Origin: Comamonas fluminis
GTDB lineage: Bacteria > Pseudomonadota > Gammaproteobacteria > Burkholderiales > Burkholderiaceae_C
DNA length: 64,000 nt
Reading direction: 5' to 3'
Assembly: GCF_019186805.1 (NCBI RefSeq)
Contig: NZ_CP066783.1
Span: 1,377,501-1,441,500 of the forward strand
Part shown: positions 1-11,271 of the stretch, one piece after another
Layout: every line of letters begins with the position of its first letter
Numbering within the stretch: position 1 is the stretch's first letter
Notes under the pieces: generated by a model
Seen by the model: only the letters and a program-made list of their open reading frames with translations
Database searches by the model: none
Told to the model about the DNA's origin: nothing
Made by a program: the position numbers and the translations under genes

Positions 1-1997
<1,997 letters not shown>

Positions 1998-2168
1998 TAT
2001 AACTTTGGGTTTAGCTCAGAATTTAAGACTGAATGATCTGGAGACGGACATTCAAGTTATGCCGAAAAGGCGCAATCGAAAAGCTGATTGAGACTCTATG
2101 AATTCGTTGGATTGAGAGGGAAGTCATTAAGAAGTTAATGGCAGCCGATTAATCTGACAAAAAGTTTA

Positions 2169-2282
2169 TGCCTGATGACCATAGCAAGTTGGTACCACTC
2201 CTTCCCATCCCGAACAGGACAGTGAAACGACTTTGCGCCGATGATAGTGCGGGTTCCCGTGTGAAAGTAGGTCATCGTCAGG
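2169..2282 (+). rRNA. 5S ribosomal RNA
   Basis: About 114 nt beginning tgcctgatgacc and closing with the complementary ggtcatcgtcaggc, with the conserved internal cccatcccgaacaggacagtg-like block. It follows 23S after a spacer of about 170 bp that holds no tRNA, the normal order of a bacterial rrn operon. Confidence 0.95.
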
Positions 2283-2296
2283 CTCTTACAGAGAGA

Positions 2297-2328
2297 AACC
2301 CCGTAGTCGAAAGGCTACGGGGTTTTTT
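2297..2328 (+). terminator. rRNA operon terminator
   Basis: Ten-base-pair stem AACCCCGTAG / CTACGGGGTT with an 8-nt loop followed by a T run, 15 bp after 5S. A classic intrinsic terminator. Confidence 0.9.
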
Positions 2329-2396
2329 ATTTGATGAATCAGTATTCTTGATATTGCTTGCACAAGCAGTGGTCGTGGACAGGGAAGGAATCGAGT

Positions 2397-3143
2397 ATGC
2401 AGTTGCAGGACATGTTGTATTCACAGGGCTTCGGGATTCGCCGTGTGTGCTCTGGCCTGGTGCAGCAGGGCTGGGTGGAACTGTGGAATACAGAGACCGA
2501 GGACTGGGAAAAAGTGCTGGATTCCACCCTGGATATTGACCCAGAAGGCATGAGCTTTCGGGTGCAGGGGGTGGAGTGGGAGTATCACGCTCTGGGCTAT
2601 GTGCTGTTGAACAAACCTGCGGGCACTGAGTGTTCGCAAAAGCCATCGGCCTACCCCAGTATCTATACCTTGCTGCCATCTCCTTTGCGCCTGCGTCCCA
2701 ATAAGGGGGCGGTGCAAGGTGTTCAGGCTGTGGGGCGTCTGGATCAGGATACGACGGGCATGCTGCTGCTCAGTGATGACGGGCAGTTCATTCACCGCAT
2801 GGCTTCGCCCAAAAAGCATGTTTCCAAGATTTACCGCGTGACCTGCAAGCACGAGGTGGATGCCAAGCAGATCCAGAAGTTGCTGGATGGCGTGGTGCTG
2901 GATGATGATCCCAAGCCCGTGAAAGCTGCTGCTTGCGAGCAGGTGAGCAGCCATGTGCTGGATTTGACGCTGACTGAGGGAAAGTACCATCAGGTCAAGC
3001 GCATGATTGCGGCAGTGAGCAATCGCGTGGAGGAGTTGCATCGCCGCCGTATCGGTGGGCTGGAGCTGCCTGATGACTTGAAGCCCGGGCAGTGGCGCTG
3101 GCTGACAGCCGATGAGCTGGAGTTGCTCAAGCCAGGCAAGTAA
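2397..3143 (+). CDS. rsuA: RsuA-family 16S rRNA pseudouridine synthase
   Basis: 248 residues. The N-terminus resembles the S4 RNA-binding fold (about residues 1-50), followed by the RsuA/RluB/E/F catalytic domain. The signature VGRLDQDTTGMLLLSDDG holds the catalytic Asp. The family isomerises a uridine in rRNA; the RsuA branch acts on U516 of 16S rRNA, which is the likely but unproven target. The ATG at 2397 is preferred over an upstream in-frame ATG at 2358 because a ggaagga ribosome site precedes it and the S4 domain starts there. A single gene that shares a bidirectional terminator with the converging nuclease gene. Confidence 0.88.
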   Translation: MQLQDMLYSQGFGIRRVCSGLVQQGWVELWNTETEDWEKVLDSTLDIDPEGMSFRVQGVEWEYHALGYVLLNKPAGTECSQKPSAYPSIYTLLPSPLRLRPNKGAVQGVQAVGRLDQDTTGMLLLSDDGQFIHRMASPKKHVSKIYRVTCKHEVDAKQIQKLLDGVVLDDDPKPVKAAACEQVSSHVLDLTLTEGKYHQVKRMIAAVSNRVEELHRRRIGGLELPDDLKPGQWRWLTADELELLKPGK

Positions 3144-3154
3144 GTCGGTCACCA

Positions 3155-3195
3155 ACAAAAAAGCCTGCTGGCAATAACCAGCAGGCTTTTTTGTT
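3155..3195. terminator. bidirectional terminator between rsuA and the nuclease gene
   Basis: Inverted repeat GCCTGCTGG / CCAGCAGGC with an A run on the left and a T run on the right, so it can end transcription from either side. It lies between two convergent genes. Confidence 0.9.
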
Positions 3196-3208
3196 GAATG
3201 GCATGTGT

Positions 3209-4099
3209 TTACTGGGTGCGTGTCGAGCCGGGCAAAGACACCTGCTGCAGCTTACCTGTGCTTTGAAGCATGGGGCCGGGCAAGAATTCAATGCCCGTGC
3301 GGCGCACCAGCTCTTCGTAGCTGATGGGCTGGGTTACGCGGGCTGCGTCGTCATTGGCCTGCCAATGTGCCCATGCACGATGGCTTTGGGCGTCATAAAC
3401 CAGTTTGTAGAGAAAGCTGGGCACCCGAACCTGGTTGCTGCCAACGGTGCCGGAATCAGCTGCGAAAACAGGGCCGGTGATGACATAGACATCGCCTGTT
3501 GCACGTTGAGCGTAGCTGCGGGTGTCTTTTTCGATGCGGGCCCATGGGCCGCCGTTTTGCTTGATGGACTGAGGCACCATATTGGCCAGAGAAAAGCTCT
3601 GGGCCATGGCCTGCGCAGTGGGCATATCGCCAGCAGGTGCCATGTGGCCGCGTGAGTAGCCTGAGCGCTTGTAGTCGTCCAGTTCTGCGCGCTCATCACG
3701 GGGCAGACGGGCATCGCTGTAGAACTTGTTGGTGCGCTTTTCGTCTGCATCATTGACCAGGGCGCGGTTCAGGCGCTGCGCGACGAACACAGGGGTTTTG
3801 CTCTGGCCACTGTGCAGTACAGCGAATGCGTCATAGCACAGGGCACGCAGCTTGGGCTGATCGCTGAGGACTGGCGGCTTGCCATTGGCAAAGAATTGCG
3901 GGCATTGGCTGAAGCCCTGGGTGATGCGTGTAGGGTTCCTGACCTGAATGACGGCGGCAGAACTGGGCTCTGTCGGCAAAGGCATCTTGGCCGTACAGGC
4001 GACGCTGCTGAAGGTCAGAAGTGCAATGCCCAGCCAGCGGGTCAGCAAGGGATGGGCAGCATGGGAGAAGGAAGACGGTGCTGAAAAAGCAGAAGACAT
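3209..4099 (-). CDS. DNA/RNA non-specific endonuclease (NUC1 family), exported
   Basis: 296 residues from the ATG at 4099; a TTG two codons upstream is also possible. Residues about 18-36 form a hydrophobic export segment ending in VAC, which may be a non-canonical lipobox. The catalytic block reads YSRGHMAPAGDM, the beta-beta-alpha-metal RGH motif of Serratia-type nucleases, where His is the general base and a downstream Asn (LANMVPQ) helps bind Mg2+. Such enzymes cut DNA and RNA without sequence preference, normally outside the cytoplasm. The first motif position is Ser instead of the usual Asp of DRGH, a known variation. No immunity or secretion partner is adjacent, so nutrient scavenging is the simplest role (inference). 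Confidence 0.85.
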   Translation of the reverse strand: MSSAFSAPSSFSHAAHPLLTRWLGIALLTFSSVACTAKMPLPTEPSSAAVIQVRNPTRITQGFSQCPQFFANGKPPVLSDQPKLRALCYDAFAVLHSGQSKTPVFVAQRLNRALVNDADEKRTNKFYSDARLPRDERAELDDYKRSGYSRGHMAPAGDMPTAQAMAQSFSLANMVPQSIKQNGGPWARIEKDTRSYAQRATGDVYVITGPVFAADSGTVGSNQVRVPSFLYKLVYDAQSHRAWAHWQANDDAARVTQPISYEELVRRTGIEFLPGPMLQSTGKLQQVSLPGSTRTQ

Positions 4100-4150
4100 G
4101 CGCAAGAAGGCGAGAGGAAAAAGACGAAAGAGTCAGGGTGAAGAGACAGT

Positions 4151-4171
4151 TGCCAGCCGCAATGGCTGGCA
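4151..4171. other. hairpin in the intergenic region upstream of the nuclease gene
   Basis: Perfect 8-bp stem TGCCAGCC / GGCTGGCA with a 5-nt loop. It lies between the start of the nuclease gene and the stop of the next minus-strand gene. No T run follows on either strand, so it is not a clear intrinsic terminator. The neighbouring gagctgccagcgc at 4190-4202 resembles half of the dispersed palindrome described elsewhere in this window. The rest of 4100-4312 shows nothing recognisable. Confidence 0.5.
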
Positions 4172-4312
4172 GGCCGCTATCTAAATAAGAGCTGCCAGCG
4201 CATTCTTCGAAAGCAATAGAGGGAAAAAGTTTCCTGAAAACGTATGTCAGCAGGCGCTAGCTGCTCATATTTTCTGTGAAATGGCGACTTGCGCGATGCA
4301 GGAGCTGCAGGT

Positions 4313-5080
4313 TCAGGGCTTTGATGCTTGCTCTGAAGCTGGTGTGCCGTGCATCAGCAGCAACTGCAAAGCTTCCTGGGTTTGCAGGTGTAAATGCTTC
4401 AAGGTCTCGTCTTTTTCGGGCAAAAGGATATAGCGGCCATGCGCATCTTTGGCATAGGGCTGGCCCAGCAGTTCTGCCATGTCGATCTGGTAGTAGCTGC
4501 GATCACCATAAGGACGTTTGCCATCGATATACGGCATGGGCCACAACGTCTGGCTGCTCTCTTCATTGGCCAGGACGTCGGAGACGTTATCAGCGCCGAT
4601 TTCGCGCCATTGGGCTGCGTGCAGCAAAGGCAGGTGCTCGGGCTGAAACTCGAAGGGGCGGGGTTGCCCATCGCGTGAAAAGTCTGCTGGCAGTGTGTAG
4701 ATGCCGGTTGGCAAGGCGGCTGATGCGACAAACTCCGGAATCCAGAGGCAGACCTCGGCCAATAGCTGGGTGGCCAGAGTCGGGTTCTGAATCTGCAAAA
4801 TCTGCTGGGCATTTTCCAGACTGGAATGAGGCCCGCGCAGGGGCTGCAATGGATCAATGCCGGGGGCGCCGGATTCGATGGGAAACCAGCTCACGCGCAG
4901 TTGGCGTATCAGCTGTAGATGCTGAGCCGTCAGCGGCGGCAGAGGGCTGGAGAAAACTGCCTGAACAATGGCGTGGCGATCCGCATTGCCCGCGTGTTTG
5001 CGCATCCACAGCCAGCCCAAAGAGCCGGTGGCAGCGACAGCGATGGCGGCGAGTGTGGCAAGCCACTGCCTGCGCTTCAT
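4313..5080 (-). CDS. exported protein of unknown function
   Basis: 255 residues, family not recognised. The N-terminus (MKRRQWLATLAAIAVAATGS) has a basic start and a hydrophobic stretch to about residue 25, fitting a signal peptide or a single membrane anchor. The mature part is mixed and soluble-looking, with many Pro, Leu and Gln residues and no Cys pair or obvious catalytic motif. It ends 13 bp upstream of the hslR stop side, so it is probably read first after or with hslR on the minus strand. Codon use and frame are like the neighbours, so it is a real gene. Confidence 0.75.
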   Translation of the reverse strand: MKRRQWLATLAAIAVAATGSLGWLWMRKHAGNADRHAIVQAVFSSPLPPLTAQHLQLIRQLRVSWFPIESGAPGIDPLQPLRGPHSSLENAQQILQIQNPTLATQLLAEVCLWIPEFVASAALPTGIYTLPADFSRDGQPRPFEFQPEHLPLLHAAQWREIGADNVSDVLANEESSQTLWPMPYIDGKRPYGDRSYYQIDMAELLGQPYAKDAHGRYILLPEKDETLKHLHLQTQEALQLLLMHGTPASEQASKP

Positions 5081-5092
5081 GGGCGCTGGAAT

Positions 5093-5539
5093 TCAGTCAT
5101 CAATGGACGCGCTCCAGCGATCGCCCCAGCCGCTGCTGGCGGGGTCTTTGCGCAAACGGTCTATATCGCGCCGGTCGCGTTTGGTGGGGCGGCCGGTGTG
5201 CAGCGCTGCAAGAGCGGCAGAAGGCTCGGGCGCAAGACGGCGCTGCTCGGCAAGCTCTGCGCGCAGGGCAAGGCTTTGGGGCGTTTCTTCATACAGCTGC
5301 TGGGCGACGGGGGCTGGGCCGCGCATGCCGCTCAATCCCCGCACCACCACTTCCCGGGGCACATTGCCCTGGCGCAGATCAATGGTGTCACCCACCCGCA
5401 CTTCTCGGGATGCCTTGGCGTTGGCCTTGTTGACGGTGACCCGGCCTTTGCCGATTTCGTCCACGGCCAGACTGCGCGTTTTGTAAAAACGTGCGCACCA
5501 CAGCCATTTGTCCAGACGCATGGAATCAATTTCGCTCAT
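5093..5539 (-). CDS. hslR: Hsp15-like S4-domain RNA-binding protein
   Basis: 148 residues. The N-terminal 60 residues are an S4 domain (MRLDKWLWCARFYKTRSLA, then GRVTVN and VRVGDTIDL), and the tail is basic (GRPTKRDRRDIDRLRKD), as in heat-shock protein 15. Hsp15 binds stalled 50S subunits carrying nascent peptidyl-tRNA and helps recycle them. The start at 5539 (MSEIDSMRLDK) is chosen because longer starts run into the upstream kinase gene; Met at 5521 is an alternative. It lies 32 bp after the tctE stop on the same strand. Confidence 0.85.
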   Translation of the reverse strand: MSEIDSMRLDKWLWCARFYKTRSLAVDEIGKGRVTVNKANAKASREVRVGDTIDLRQGNVPREVVVRGLSGMRGPAPVAQQLYEETPQSLALRAELAEQRRLAPEPSAALAALHTGRPTKRDRRDIDRLRKDPASSGWGDRWSASIDD

Positions 5540-5571
5540 GCCAATATTTTGCCTGTCGGTGAGGTGGGATA

Positions 5572-7032
5572 TCAATCCTGCGCCGCATCGCTATCCGCAG
5601 CCTTGAGTGGCAGTTGCACACGCGCCTGAAGGCCGCAGATTCTGCCCTGCGCATCATGCTGGTTGCGCAGCTCAATCTGGCCGCCAAGTGTCTGCACAAT
5701 TTCCTGGCAAATGGCCAGACCAAGGCCGGATCCGCTATGCGCGTTACCCGCAGAAAATGGCTGAAATAGGCGCTGAGCCAGCTCTTCATCAATGCCGCTG
5801 CCGCTGTCTTCGATGCAGAGCAGCGCACGGCCATCTTCGGGTTTGAGGCTGATTTGCAGGCGCCCGTGATGGGGTGTGTGGCGTATGGCGTTGTGCAGCA
5901 GATTGCGTGTCAGCTCGCGCAGCATCCATTCGTGTGCAGGCACGGGGCAGGGCTCGGTGTCCATGCCAAAGTCCAGATCATGCTCGGCAATCAGGGGCGA
6001 TATCTCCAGCGCAACATCTCGAACCACTTCGTCGAAAGCACTGAGGCTGTCGGCAGGACGGGCGCTGTCTTGCTGACGCAATTGCTCTACCTTGGCAAGA
6101 GCCAGCATCTGGTTGGCCACGCGTGTGGCGCGGTCCACGGTGTCGTCGATTTCTTCAAAGGCCAGCGCTGGGGGAATATCGCCACGCTTGGCCGATTGCA
6201 CCTGCACCTTGAGCACGGCCAGTGGCGTGCGCAACTGGTGCGAGGCATCGCGTACAAAGCGTTTCTGGTCATTGAGCAAACGCCGCAGCCTTTGCATGGT
6301 GTGGTTGGTGGCTTCCAGCAGGGGCTGAATTTCACGCGGTGCCTCTGGCGCGTTGAGGGGGCTCAGGTCACCCTGGTCGCGCTCTTGCAGATCATGGCTG
6401 AGCTGGCGAATAGGCTGGGTGGCGCGCTGCACGACGATGATGACGATTAGTGCTACCACCAGCACCAGCAGCGCCTGGCCGATCAAGGTGTCGCGCAGAA
6501 TCTGCAGGGCCAGCGATTCGCGCAGCTCCAGCGTTTCGGCGACCTGAATGACGGCCATGCCGCGGCCACTGGCACTGGCGACGGGCTGGAGCAGCACGGC
6601 CACGCGCACGGGGTGGCCACGAAACTCTGCATCGTAAAAGTCCACCAGCGCGGCATAAGGCGGGCGCTGCGGAATCTTGCCGTGCCACATGGGCAGCTCG
6701 GAAAAGCCGGAGATCAGCTTGCCATCCAGCGTGGAGACGCGATAGAACATGCGGCTTTGGTTGTCGGCCTCGAAAATCTCCAGCGCCGAGTAGGGAACGA
6801 TGGCGCGCAGCTGCGCTTCATCGTCATAGCCCACCACGCCAATTTGCTCGCTGATGCTTTTGGCGGAGGCCAGCAGCGTGCGGTCATAGGCGGTGTGCAA
6901 GGAGGACAGCGTCTGCCCGTACAGACTCCAGGCGTTGAGCGCAATCAAGGCCAGCACCGGCAGCAAAATGCCCGTCAGCAGCAGGCGGCGCAGCGACCAC
7001 ACGCTTTTGCGGGGGGCTGCGGAGCCTGTCAT
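5572..7032 (-). CDS. tctE: sensor histidine kinase, TctE type
   Basis: 486 residues. Membrane helices at about 16-34 and 184-202 flank a periplasmic sensor domain of roughly 150 residues. A HAMP linker follows (about 203-255), then the phosphoacceptor box DASHQLRTPLAVLK with His265, the N box (LTRNLLHNAIRHTP) and G boxes (EDSGSGID, GSGLGLAICQEIV). It overlaps tctD by 4 bp, so the two are translationally coupled. Known TctDE systems sense tricarboxylates and induce the TctCBA uptake system, and those genes start just across the divergent intergenic region. The actual ligand cannot be read from sequence. Confidence 0.88.
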   Translation of the reverse strand: MTGSAAPRKSVWSLRRLLLTGILLPVLALIALNAWSLYGQTLSSLHTAYDRTLLASAKSISEQIGVVGYDDEAQLRAIVPYSALEIFEADNQSRMFYRVSTLDGKLISGFSELPMWHGKIPQRPPYAALVDFYDAEFRGHPVRVAVLLQPVASASGRGMAVIQVAETLELRESLALQILRDTLIGQALLVLVVALIVIIVVQRATQPIRQLSHDLQERDQGDLSPLNAPEAPREIQPLLEATNHTMQRLRRLLNDQKRFVRDASHQLRTPLAVLKVQVQSAKRGDIPPALAFEEIDDTVDRATRVANQMLALAKVEQLRQQDSARPADSLSAFDEVVRDVALEISPLIAEHDLDFGMDTEPCPVPAHEWMLRELTRNLLHNAIRHTPHHGRLQISLKPEDGRALLCIEDSGSGIDEELAQRLFQPFSAGNAHSGSGLGLAICQEIVQTLGGQIELRNQHDAQGRICGLQARVQLPLKAADSDAAQD

Positions 7033-7718
7033 GCCGCAGCCTCTGCCTTGATGAGGTAGCCCAAGCCACGCAATGTGACTAGCTGCAGGCCGGTACCTGT
7101 CAACTTTTTGCGCAGGCGGTAGGCCACGACTTCCACCGCTTCATATTGCACATCGGTTTCGCCGGGAAAGACGAGACTGAAGAGCCGCTCCTTGGCCACG
7201 GCATGACCGGGGCGTGCCAGCAGGGCATGCATCATGGCCAGCTCGCGCGGGGTGAGTTCGAAAATTTCATCATGCAGATAGATGGCGCCGCTTTCTTTTT
7301 CATAGCGGATAGCGCCTATCTGCATTGACTCATGTGCTGATTTGGGTGTGAAACTGTCCTGGCTGCGACGCAGCAGGGCACGCAGTCTGGCTTCCAGCTC
7401 ATCCAGATCAAAAGGCTTGGCCAGATAGTCATCGGCCCCCGCATTCAGGCCCAGTACGCGGTCGCCCACGGTGCCGCGTGCGGTCAGGATCAGCACGGGC
7501 GTGCGCAGGCCCTGGGCGCGGGCGCGCTCCAGCACCTGCAGTCCATCCATGCCGGGCAGGGTCAGGTCCAGCACGACGGCCCCGGGTTCGCGGGTTTGCC
7601 AGTGGGCCAGGGCGCTGGGGCCATCCGCAGCCACCTCAACGTGCAGGCCACGGCGCATCAGCGTGCGCTGCAGCGTGGTGCGCATGGCGGAGTCATCTTC
7701 TACAAGCAGTAAATGCAT
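7029..7718 (-). CDS. tctD: response regulator, TctD type (OmpR family)
   Basis: 229 residues. The receiver domain (1-120) has the acidic pair VEDD at residues 7-9, phosphoacceptor Asp51 (VVLDLTLPGMDG), Thr79 and Lys101. The C-terminal winged helix is of OmpR type (FELTPRELAMMHALL, VEVVAYRLRKKL). The start at MHLLLVEDD is taken because the receiver fold begins there; the frame stays open a further 76 codons upstream but that stretch has no domain and covers the promoter region. It is divergent from tctC and most likely activates it. Confidence 0.88.
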   Translation of the reverse strand: MHLLLVEDDSAMRTTLQRTLMRRGLHVEVAADGPSALAHWQTREPGAVVLDLTLPGMDGLQVLERARAQGLRTPVLILTARGTVGDRVLGLNAGADDYLAKPFDLDELEARLRALLRRSQDSFTPKSAHESMQIGAIRYEKESGAIYLHDEIFELTPRELAMMHALLARPGHAVAKERLFSLVFPGETDVQYEAVEVVAYRLRKKLTGTGLQLVTLRGLGYLIKAEAAA

Positions 7719-7791
7719 GGCGCTGAACATAGCACTGTGCTGCAGGTGCTCAGGTAATGTCCCGAAAAGTTCAGAGAATGAAGGCTTTGAT

Positions 7792-7852
7792 CTAGGGATA
7801 GCCCTAGTGAGTTGGACAGCTGTTTGACAGGCAGGCTGTCCATGATTGACAG
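7792..7852. promoter_or_regulatory. candidate operator region between tctD and tctC
   Basis: Two inverted repeats lie in the 158-bp divergent gap: CTAGGG-N4-CCCTAG (7792-7807) and GGACAGC-N14-GCTGTCC (7814-7841). A repeated TTGACAG-like word (7823-7829 and 7846-7852) overlaps the second. OmpR-type regulators bind direct repeats, so TctD binding here is plausible but inferred. Confidence 0.4.
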
Positions 7853-7876
7853 CACCAACTACATAAGGAGTACACC

Positions 7877-8842
7877 ATGCGTCGTGATACGTTTCTGAAG
7901 TCTCTGGCAGCCTTGGCGGCAGCTGGCGCGTTGCCGCTGTCGGCACAGGCCGCTGCAGCCATCAAGATGATGCTGCCAGCCAACCCCGGTGGTGGCTGGG
8001 ACACGACTGGCCGTGCCCTGGGCAAGGCTTTGCAGGACGCAGGTGTGGCTTCTTCCGTCACGTATGACAACAAGGGCGGCGCTGCGGGTGCCATCGGTCT
8101 GGCCCAGTTCGTCAATGGCAGCAAGGGTGATCCCAACGCCATGATGGTGATGGGCGCGGTGATGCTGGGTGGCATCATCACCGGCAAGCCTCCGGTCAAC
8201 CTGAGCCAGGCTACGCCTCTGGCCCGTCTGACCAGCGAATACAACGTGTTTGTGCTGCCTGCCAACTCGCCTTACAAGAGCATGGCGGAAGTGGTGGCCC
8301 AGCTCAAGAAAGACCCAGGTTCCATCAAGTGGGGCGGCGGCTCGCGTGGTTCCACCGAGCACATTGCTGCGGCCATGATTGCCCGTGAAGTGGGCGTGGA
8401 CCCTGCCAAGATCAACTACGTGGCTTTCCGTGGGGGCGGTGAGGCGATCTCCGCCATTCTGGGTGGCAACGTGACTGTGGGCGGCAGCGGCTTCAGCGAA
8501 TTTGCGGAATACATCTCCACCGGCAAGATGAAGCCCATTGGCGTGACCGCAGGTCAGCGTCTCAAGGGTGCTGCAGCCAGCATCCCTACGCTCAAGGAGC
8601 AGGGCATCAACGTGGAAATCGGCAACTGGCGCGGTGTTTACGGTGCGCCCGGCATTTCCAAGGCGCAGCGCGATGAGCTGGTTGCCCAGATCGAAAAAGC
8701 CACCAAGAGCAAGGCCTGGGCCGAAGCTCTGCAAAAGAACGACTGGACGCCCGCATGGCTGGGCGGCGATGCTTTCGGCAAGTTTGTGGACGATGAGTTC
8801 GCCAGCCTGCGCGCCACCATGGCCAAGTCCGGCATGATCTGA
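7877..8842 (+). CDS. tctC: tripartite tricarboxylate transporter substrate-binding protein (TctC/Bug)
   Basis: 321 residues with a Sec signal peptide of about 26 residues ending SAQA. The Bug-fold landmarks are present: NPGGGWDTTGRALGKAL near the start and DNKGGAAGAIGLAQ. The protein delivers a carboxylate-type ligand in the periplasm to the TctAB membrane pair encoded downstream. A good ribosome site (ataaggag) lies 8 bp before the ATG. Unlike orphan Bug proteins (see 33537-34559), this one is next to its permease and its two-component regulator. The ligand may be citrate or another carboxylate and cannot be told from sequence. Confidence 0.9.
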   Translation: MRRDTFLKSLAALAAAGALPLSAQAAAAIKMMLPANPGGGWDTTGRALGKALQDAGVASSVTYDNKGGAAGAIGLAQFVNGSKGDPNAMMVMGAVMLGGIITGKPPVNLSQATPLARLTSEYNVFVLPANSPYKSMAEVVAQLKKDPGSIKWGGGSRGSTEHIAAAMIAREVGVDPAKINYVAFRGGGEAISAILGGNVTVGGSGFSEFAEYISTGKMKPIGVTAGQRLKGAAASIPTLKEQGINVEIGNWRGVYGAPGISKAQRDELVAQIEKATKSKAWAEALQKNDWTPAWLGGDAFGKFVDDEFASLRATMAKSGMI

Positions 8843-8849
8843 TGATCTC

Positions 8850-8879
8850 AAGGCCACGGCGTTCTGCAGTGGCCTTTTT
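8850..8879 (+). terminator. terminator or attenuator between tctC and tctB
   Basis: Stem AAGGCCAC / GTGGCCTT with an 11-nt loop and a short T run, 8 bp after the tctC stop. It probably limits read-through so that the binding protein is made in excess over the permease. The following stretch to 9072 shows no gene. Confidence 0.7.
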
Positions 8880-9072
8880 CAGAACATGGCACAGGGCTGG
8901 TGACTTCAGCCCTGATCGCGTTGTGTTCTGCCGTTTTCCCCCTCGCACTGATTGATGGCCTGCCCCAAAAATGGCGCAAGCCAGGGTTTGTGCAACCCCA
9001 TGATGCTGTCAGAGCTGCTTGCACAGCGGCGCTGACAGGTTCCGAAAATCACTGAAATCAAACACATCCATC

Positions 9073-9666
9073 ATGTCTGATTCCTTTCAAGATCTGGCCA
9101 GGGCTGCGGAGGCCGCACAGGCTTCGGCCTATGCAGACCCCGATGAGCCGCAAAGCCCCAATGTGCCTTCCAAAAAGGCCCAGACCATTGTGGGGGCCGG
9201 CGTGCTGCTGGTCGCTGCAGGCCTGGCCTTTGGCGCGCTGCAGATTCCTTCCGATTCTGGCTATGGCGGCGTAGGCCCCAACTTCCTGCCCTGGGTTTGC
9301 GCTGTGGTGCTGGGCATTTGTGGTGCCCTGCTGATCTGGGAAGCCCAGACCGGCGGCTTTCGCCATGCAGCGGACCCGGGTGGCAGCCCCAAGGCTGACA
9401 TCGTGCCCTTTGTCTGGGTCTCTGCTGGCCTGCTGGTCAATGCAGCACTGATCGGCACCATTGGCTTCATCCTGAGCTGCACCGTCTGCTATGTGCTGGC
9501 CGTGCAGGGCCTGCGCCGCGCGGCGCACCAGTCGCAGGCTTCGGCGCCTGGCACCTGGGTCAAGGATGTGATTACGGGCCTGCTGATCTCGGCTCCCGTG
9601 TTCTGGATGTTTACGCAATTCCTGGCCATCAACCTGCCAGGCCTGACTCAGACGGGGTGGCTGTAA
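9073..9666 (+). CDS. tctB: tripartite tricarboxylate transporter small membrane subunit TctB
   Basis: 197 residues. After a soluble N-terminal stretch of about 35 residues come four hydrophobic helices (about 38-54, 69-87, 113-140, 167-185), the usual TctB layout. It pairs with TctA in the inner membrane. The ATG at 9073 ([10 protein letters not shown]) is preferred over an in-frame upstream start at 9019 on family length. The stop overlaps the tctA start by one base (TAATG), so the two are coupled. Confidence 0.85.
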   Translation: MSDSFQDLARAAEAAQASAYADPDEPQSPNVPSKKAQTIVGAGVLLVAAGLAFGALQIPSDSGYGGVGPNFLPWVCAVVLGICGALLIWEAQTGGFRHAADPGGSPKADIVPFVWVSAGLLVNAALIGTIGFILSCTVCYVLAVQGLRRAAHQSQASAPGTWVKDVITGLLISAPVFWMFTQFLAINLPGLTQTGWL

Positions 9667-11174
9667 TGGAAATTTTCAACGCATTGATGGCGGGCTTTGC
9701 CACGGCCATCACGCCCGCCAATTTGCTGTGGGCTCTGGTCGGCTGTGCACTGGGTACAGCCGTGGGCGTGTTGCCTGGCATCGGCCCCGCAGTGGCCGTG
9801 GCCATGCTGCTGCCCATTACTGCCAAGGTCGATGTCACGGCTTCGATGATTTTCTTTTCCGGCATCTACTACGGTGCCATGTACGGTGGCTCAACCACTT
9901 CCATCTTGCTGAACACGCCGGGTGAAACGGCTTCCATGGTCACGGCCATGGAGGGCAACAAGATGGCCAAGAGCGGGCGAGCGGGGGCGGCGCTGGCAAC
10001 GGCGGCCATAGGCTCGTTTGTGGCGGGTACCTTTGCCACCATCGTCGTCACCTTGTTTGCCCCCTATGTGGCGGACTTTGCCGTCAAGCTGGGCCCACCT
10101 GAATACTTCATGCTGATGGTGCTGGCTTTCACCACGGTGAGTGCGGTGCTGGGCCAAAGCTCGCTGCGCGGCATGACAGCGCTGTTTGTGGGTCTGGCTG
10201 CTGGCCTGATCGGCATGGACCAGATCTCTGGTGCGGCACGCTACACCGGCGGCAAGATGGAGTTGCTGGATGGCATCGATATCGTGCTGGTGGCCGTGGG
10301 CCTGTTTGCGGTGGCTGAAGTGCTGTATGCCGCCATGTATGAAGGCAAGGTAGAGGAATCCCAGAACAAGCTGACCCGCGTGCACATGACCAAGCGCGAC
10401 TGGAAGCGTTCCTGGCCCGCATGGATTCGCGGCACGCTGCTGGGCACACCCTTTGGCTGCATCCCTGCTGGCGGTACCGAGATTCCCACCTTCCTGAGCT
10501 ACGCGACCGAGAAGAAGCTGGCCAAGGGCGAGGACAAGGCCGAGTTCGGCGGCAAGGGCGCGATTGAAGGCGTGGCCGGCCCCGAAGCAGCCAACAACGC
10601 CACGGTGACTGCGGCGCTGATTCCGCTGCTGACGCTGGGCATTCCCACCAGCAACACCACGGCGGTGCTGCTGGGCGCTTTCCAGAACTACGGCATCAAT
10701 CCCGGCCCACAGCTGTTCACCAGCTCGGCGGCTCTGGTCTGGGCGCTGATTGCATCGCTGTATATCGGCAACGTCATGCTGCTGGTGCTGAACCTGCCCA
10801 TGGTGGGCCTGTGGGTCAAGCTGCTGAAGATTCCACGTCCTCAGTTGTACGCGGGCATTCTGATCTTCGCAACGGTCGGTGCCTATGGCATGCGTCAAAG
10901 CGCTTTCGATCTGTTCCTGCTCTACGGTATTGGCGTGCTGGGCGTGATCATGCGCCGCTTTGACTTCCCCACCGCACCTGTGGTGGTTGGCATGATTCTG
11001 GGCCCATTGGCCGAAGCCCAGATGCGCAACGCCGTGTCGATTGGCGAAGGCAGCTGGATGATCTTCCTGCAGCGCCCCATGTCGCTGACGCTGATCGTGA
11101 TCGTGCTGGCTGTGCTGATTGTTCCCCGTGTGCTCAAGCGCATGTCGGCATCCAAGGAGGCGGCAGCTAGCTGA
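9666..11174 (+). CDS. tctA: tripartite tricarboxylate transporter large permease TctA
   Basis: 502 residues with about 11-12 membrane helices. Family landmarks are [19 protein letters not shown] near the start, [20 protein letters not shown], and the second-half counterpart [15 protein letters not shown]. It carries substrate handed over by TctC using the cation gradient. The start is set by the one-base overlap with tctB. It ends the tctCBA unit and is followed by an intrinsic terminator. Confidence 0.93.
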   Translation: MEIFNALMAGFATAITPANLLWALVGCALGTAVGVLPGIGPAVAVAMLLPITAKVDVTASMIFFSGIYYGAMYGGSTTSILLNTPGETASMVTAMEGNKMAKSGRAGAALATAAIGSFVAGTFATIVVTLFAPYVADFAVKLGPPEYFMLMVLAFTTVSAVLGQSSLRGMTALFVGLAAGLIGMDQISGAARYTGGKMELLDGIDIVLVAVGLFAVAEVLYAAMYEGKVEESQNKLTRVHMTKRDWKRSWPAWIRGTLLGTPFGCIPAGGTEIPTFLSYATEKKLAKGEDKAEFGGKGAIEGVAGPEAANNATVTAALIPLLTLGIPTSNTTAVLLGAFQNYGINPGPQLFTSSAALVWALIASLYIGNVMLLVLNLPMVGLWVKLLKIPRPQLYAGILIFATVGAYGMRQSAFDLFLLYGIGVLGVIMRRFDFPTAPVVVGMILGPLAEAQMRNAVSIGEGSWMIFLQRPMSLTLIVIVLAVLIVPRVLKRMSASKEAAAS

Positions 11175-11235
11175 GCCTGAAATGATTGCCTAGTTTGCTG
11201 CGGGCGTCTGACGCATGGACCCCGCTGCATTTTTC

Positions 11236-11271
11236 ATCCCCCGCCTGGCTTGCTGTGCGGGGGATTTTTTA
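11236..11271 (+). terminator. terminator after tctA
   Basis: Stem ATCCCCCGC / GCGGGGGAT with a 12-nt loop and a T run. Confidence 0.9.
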
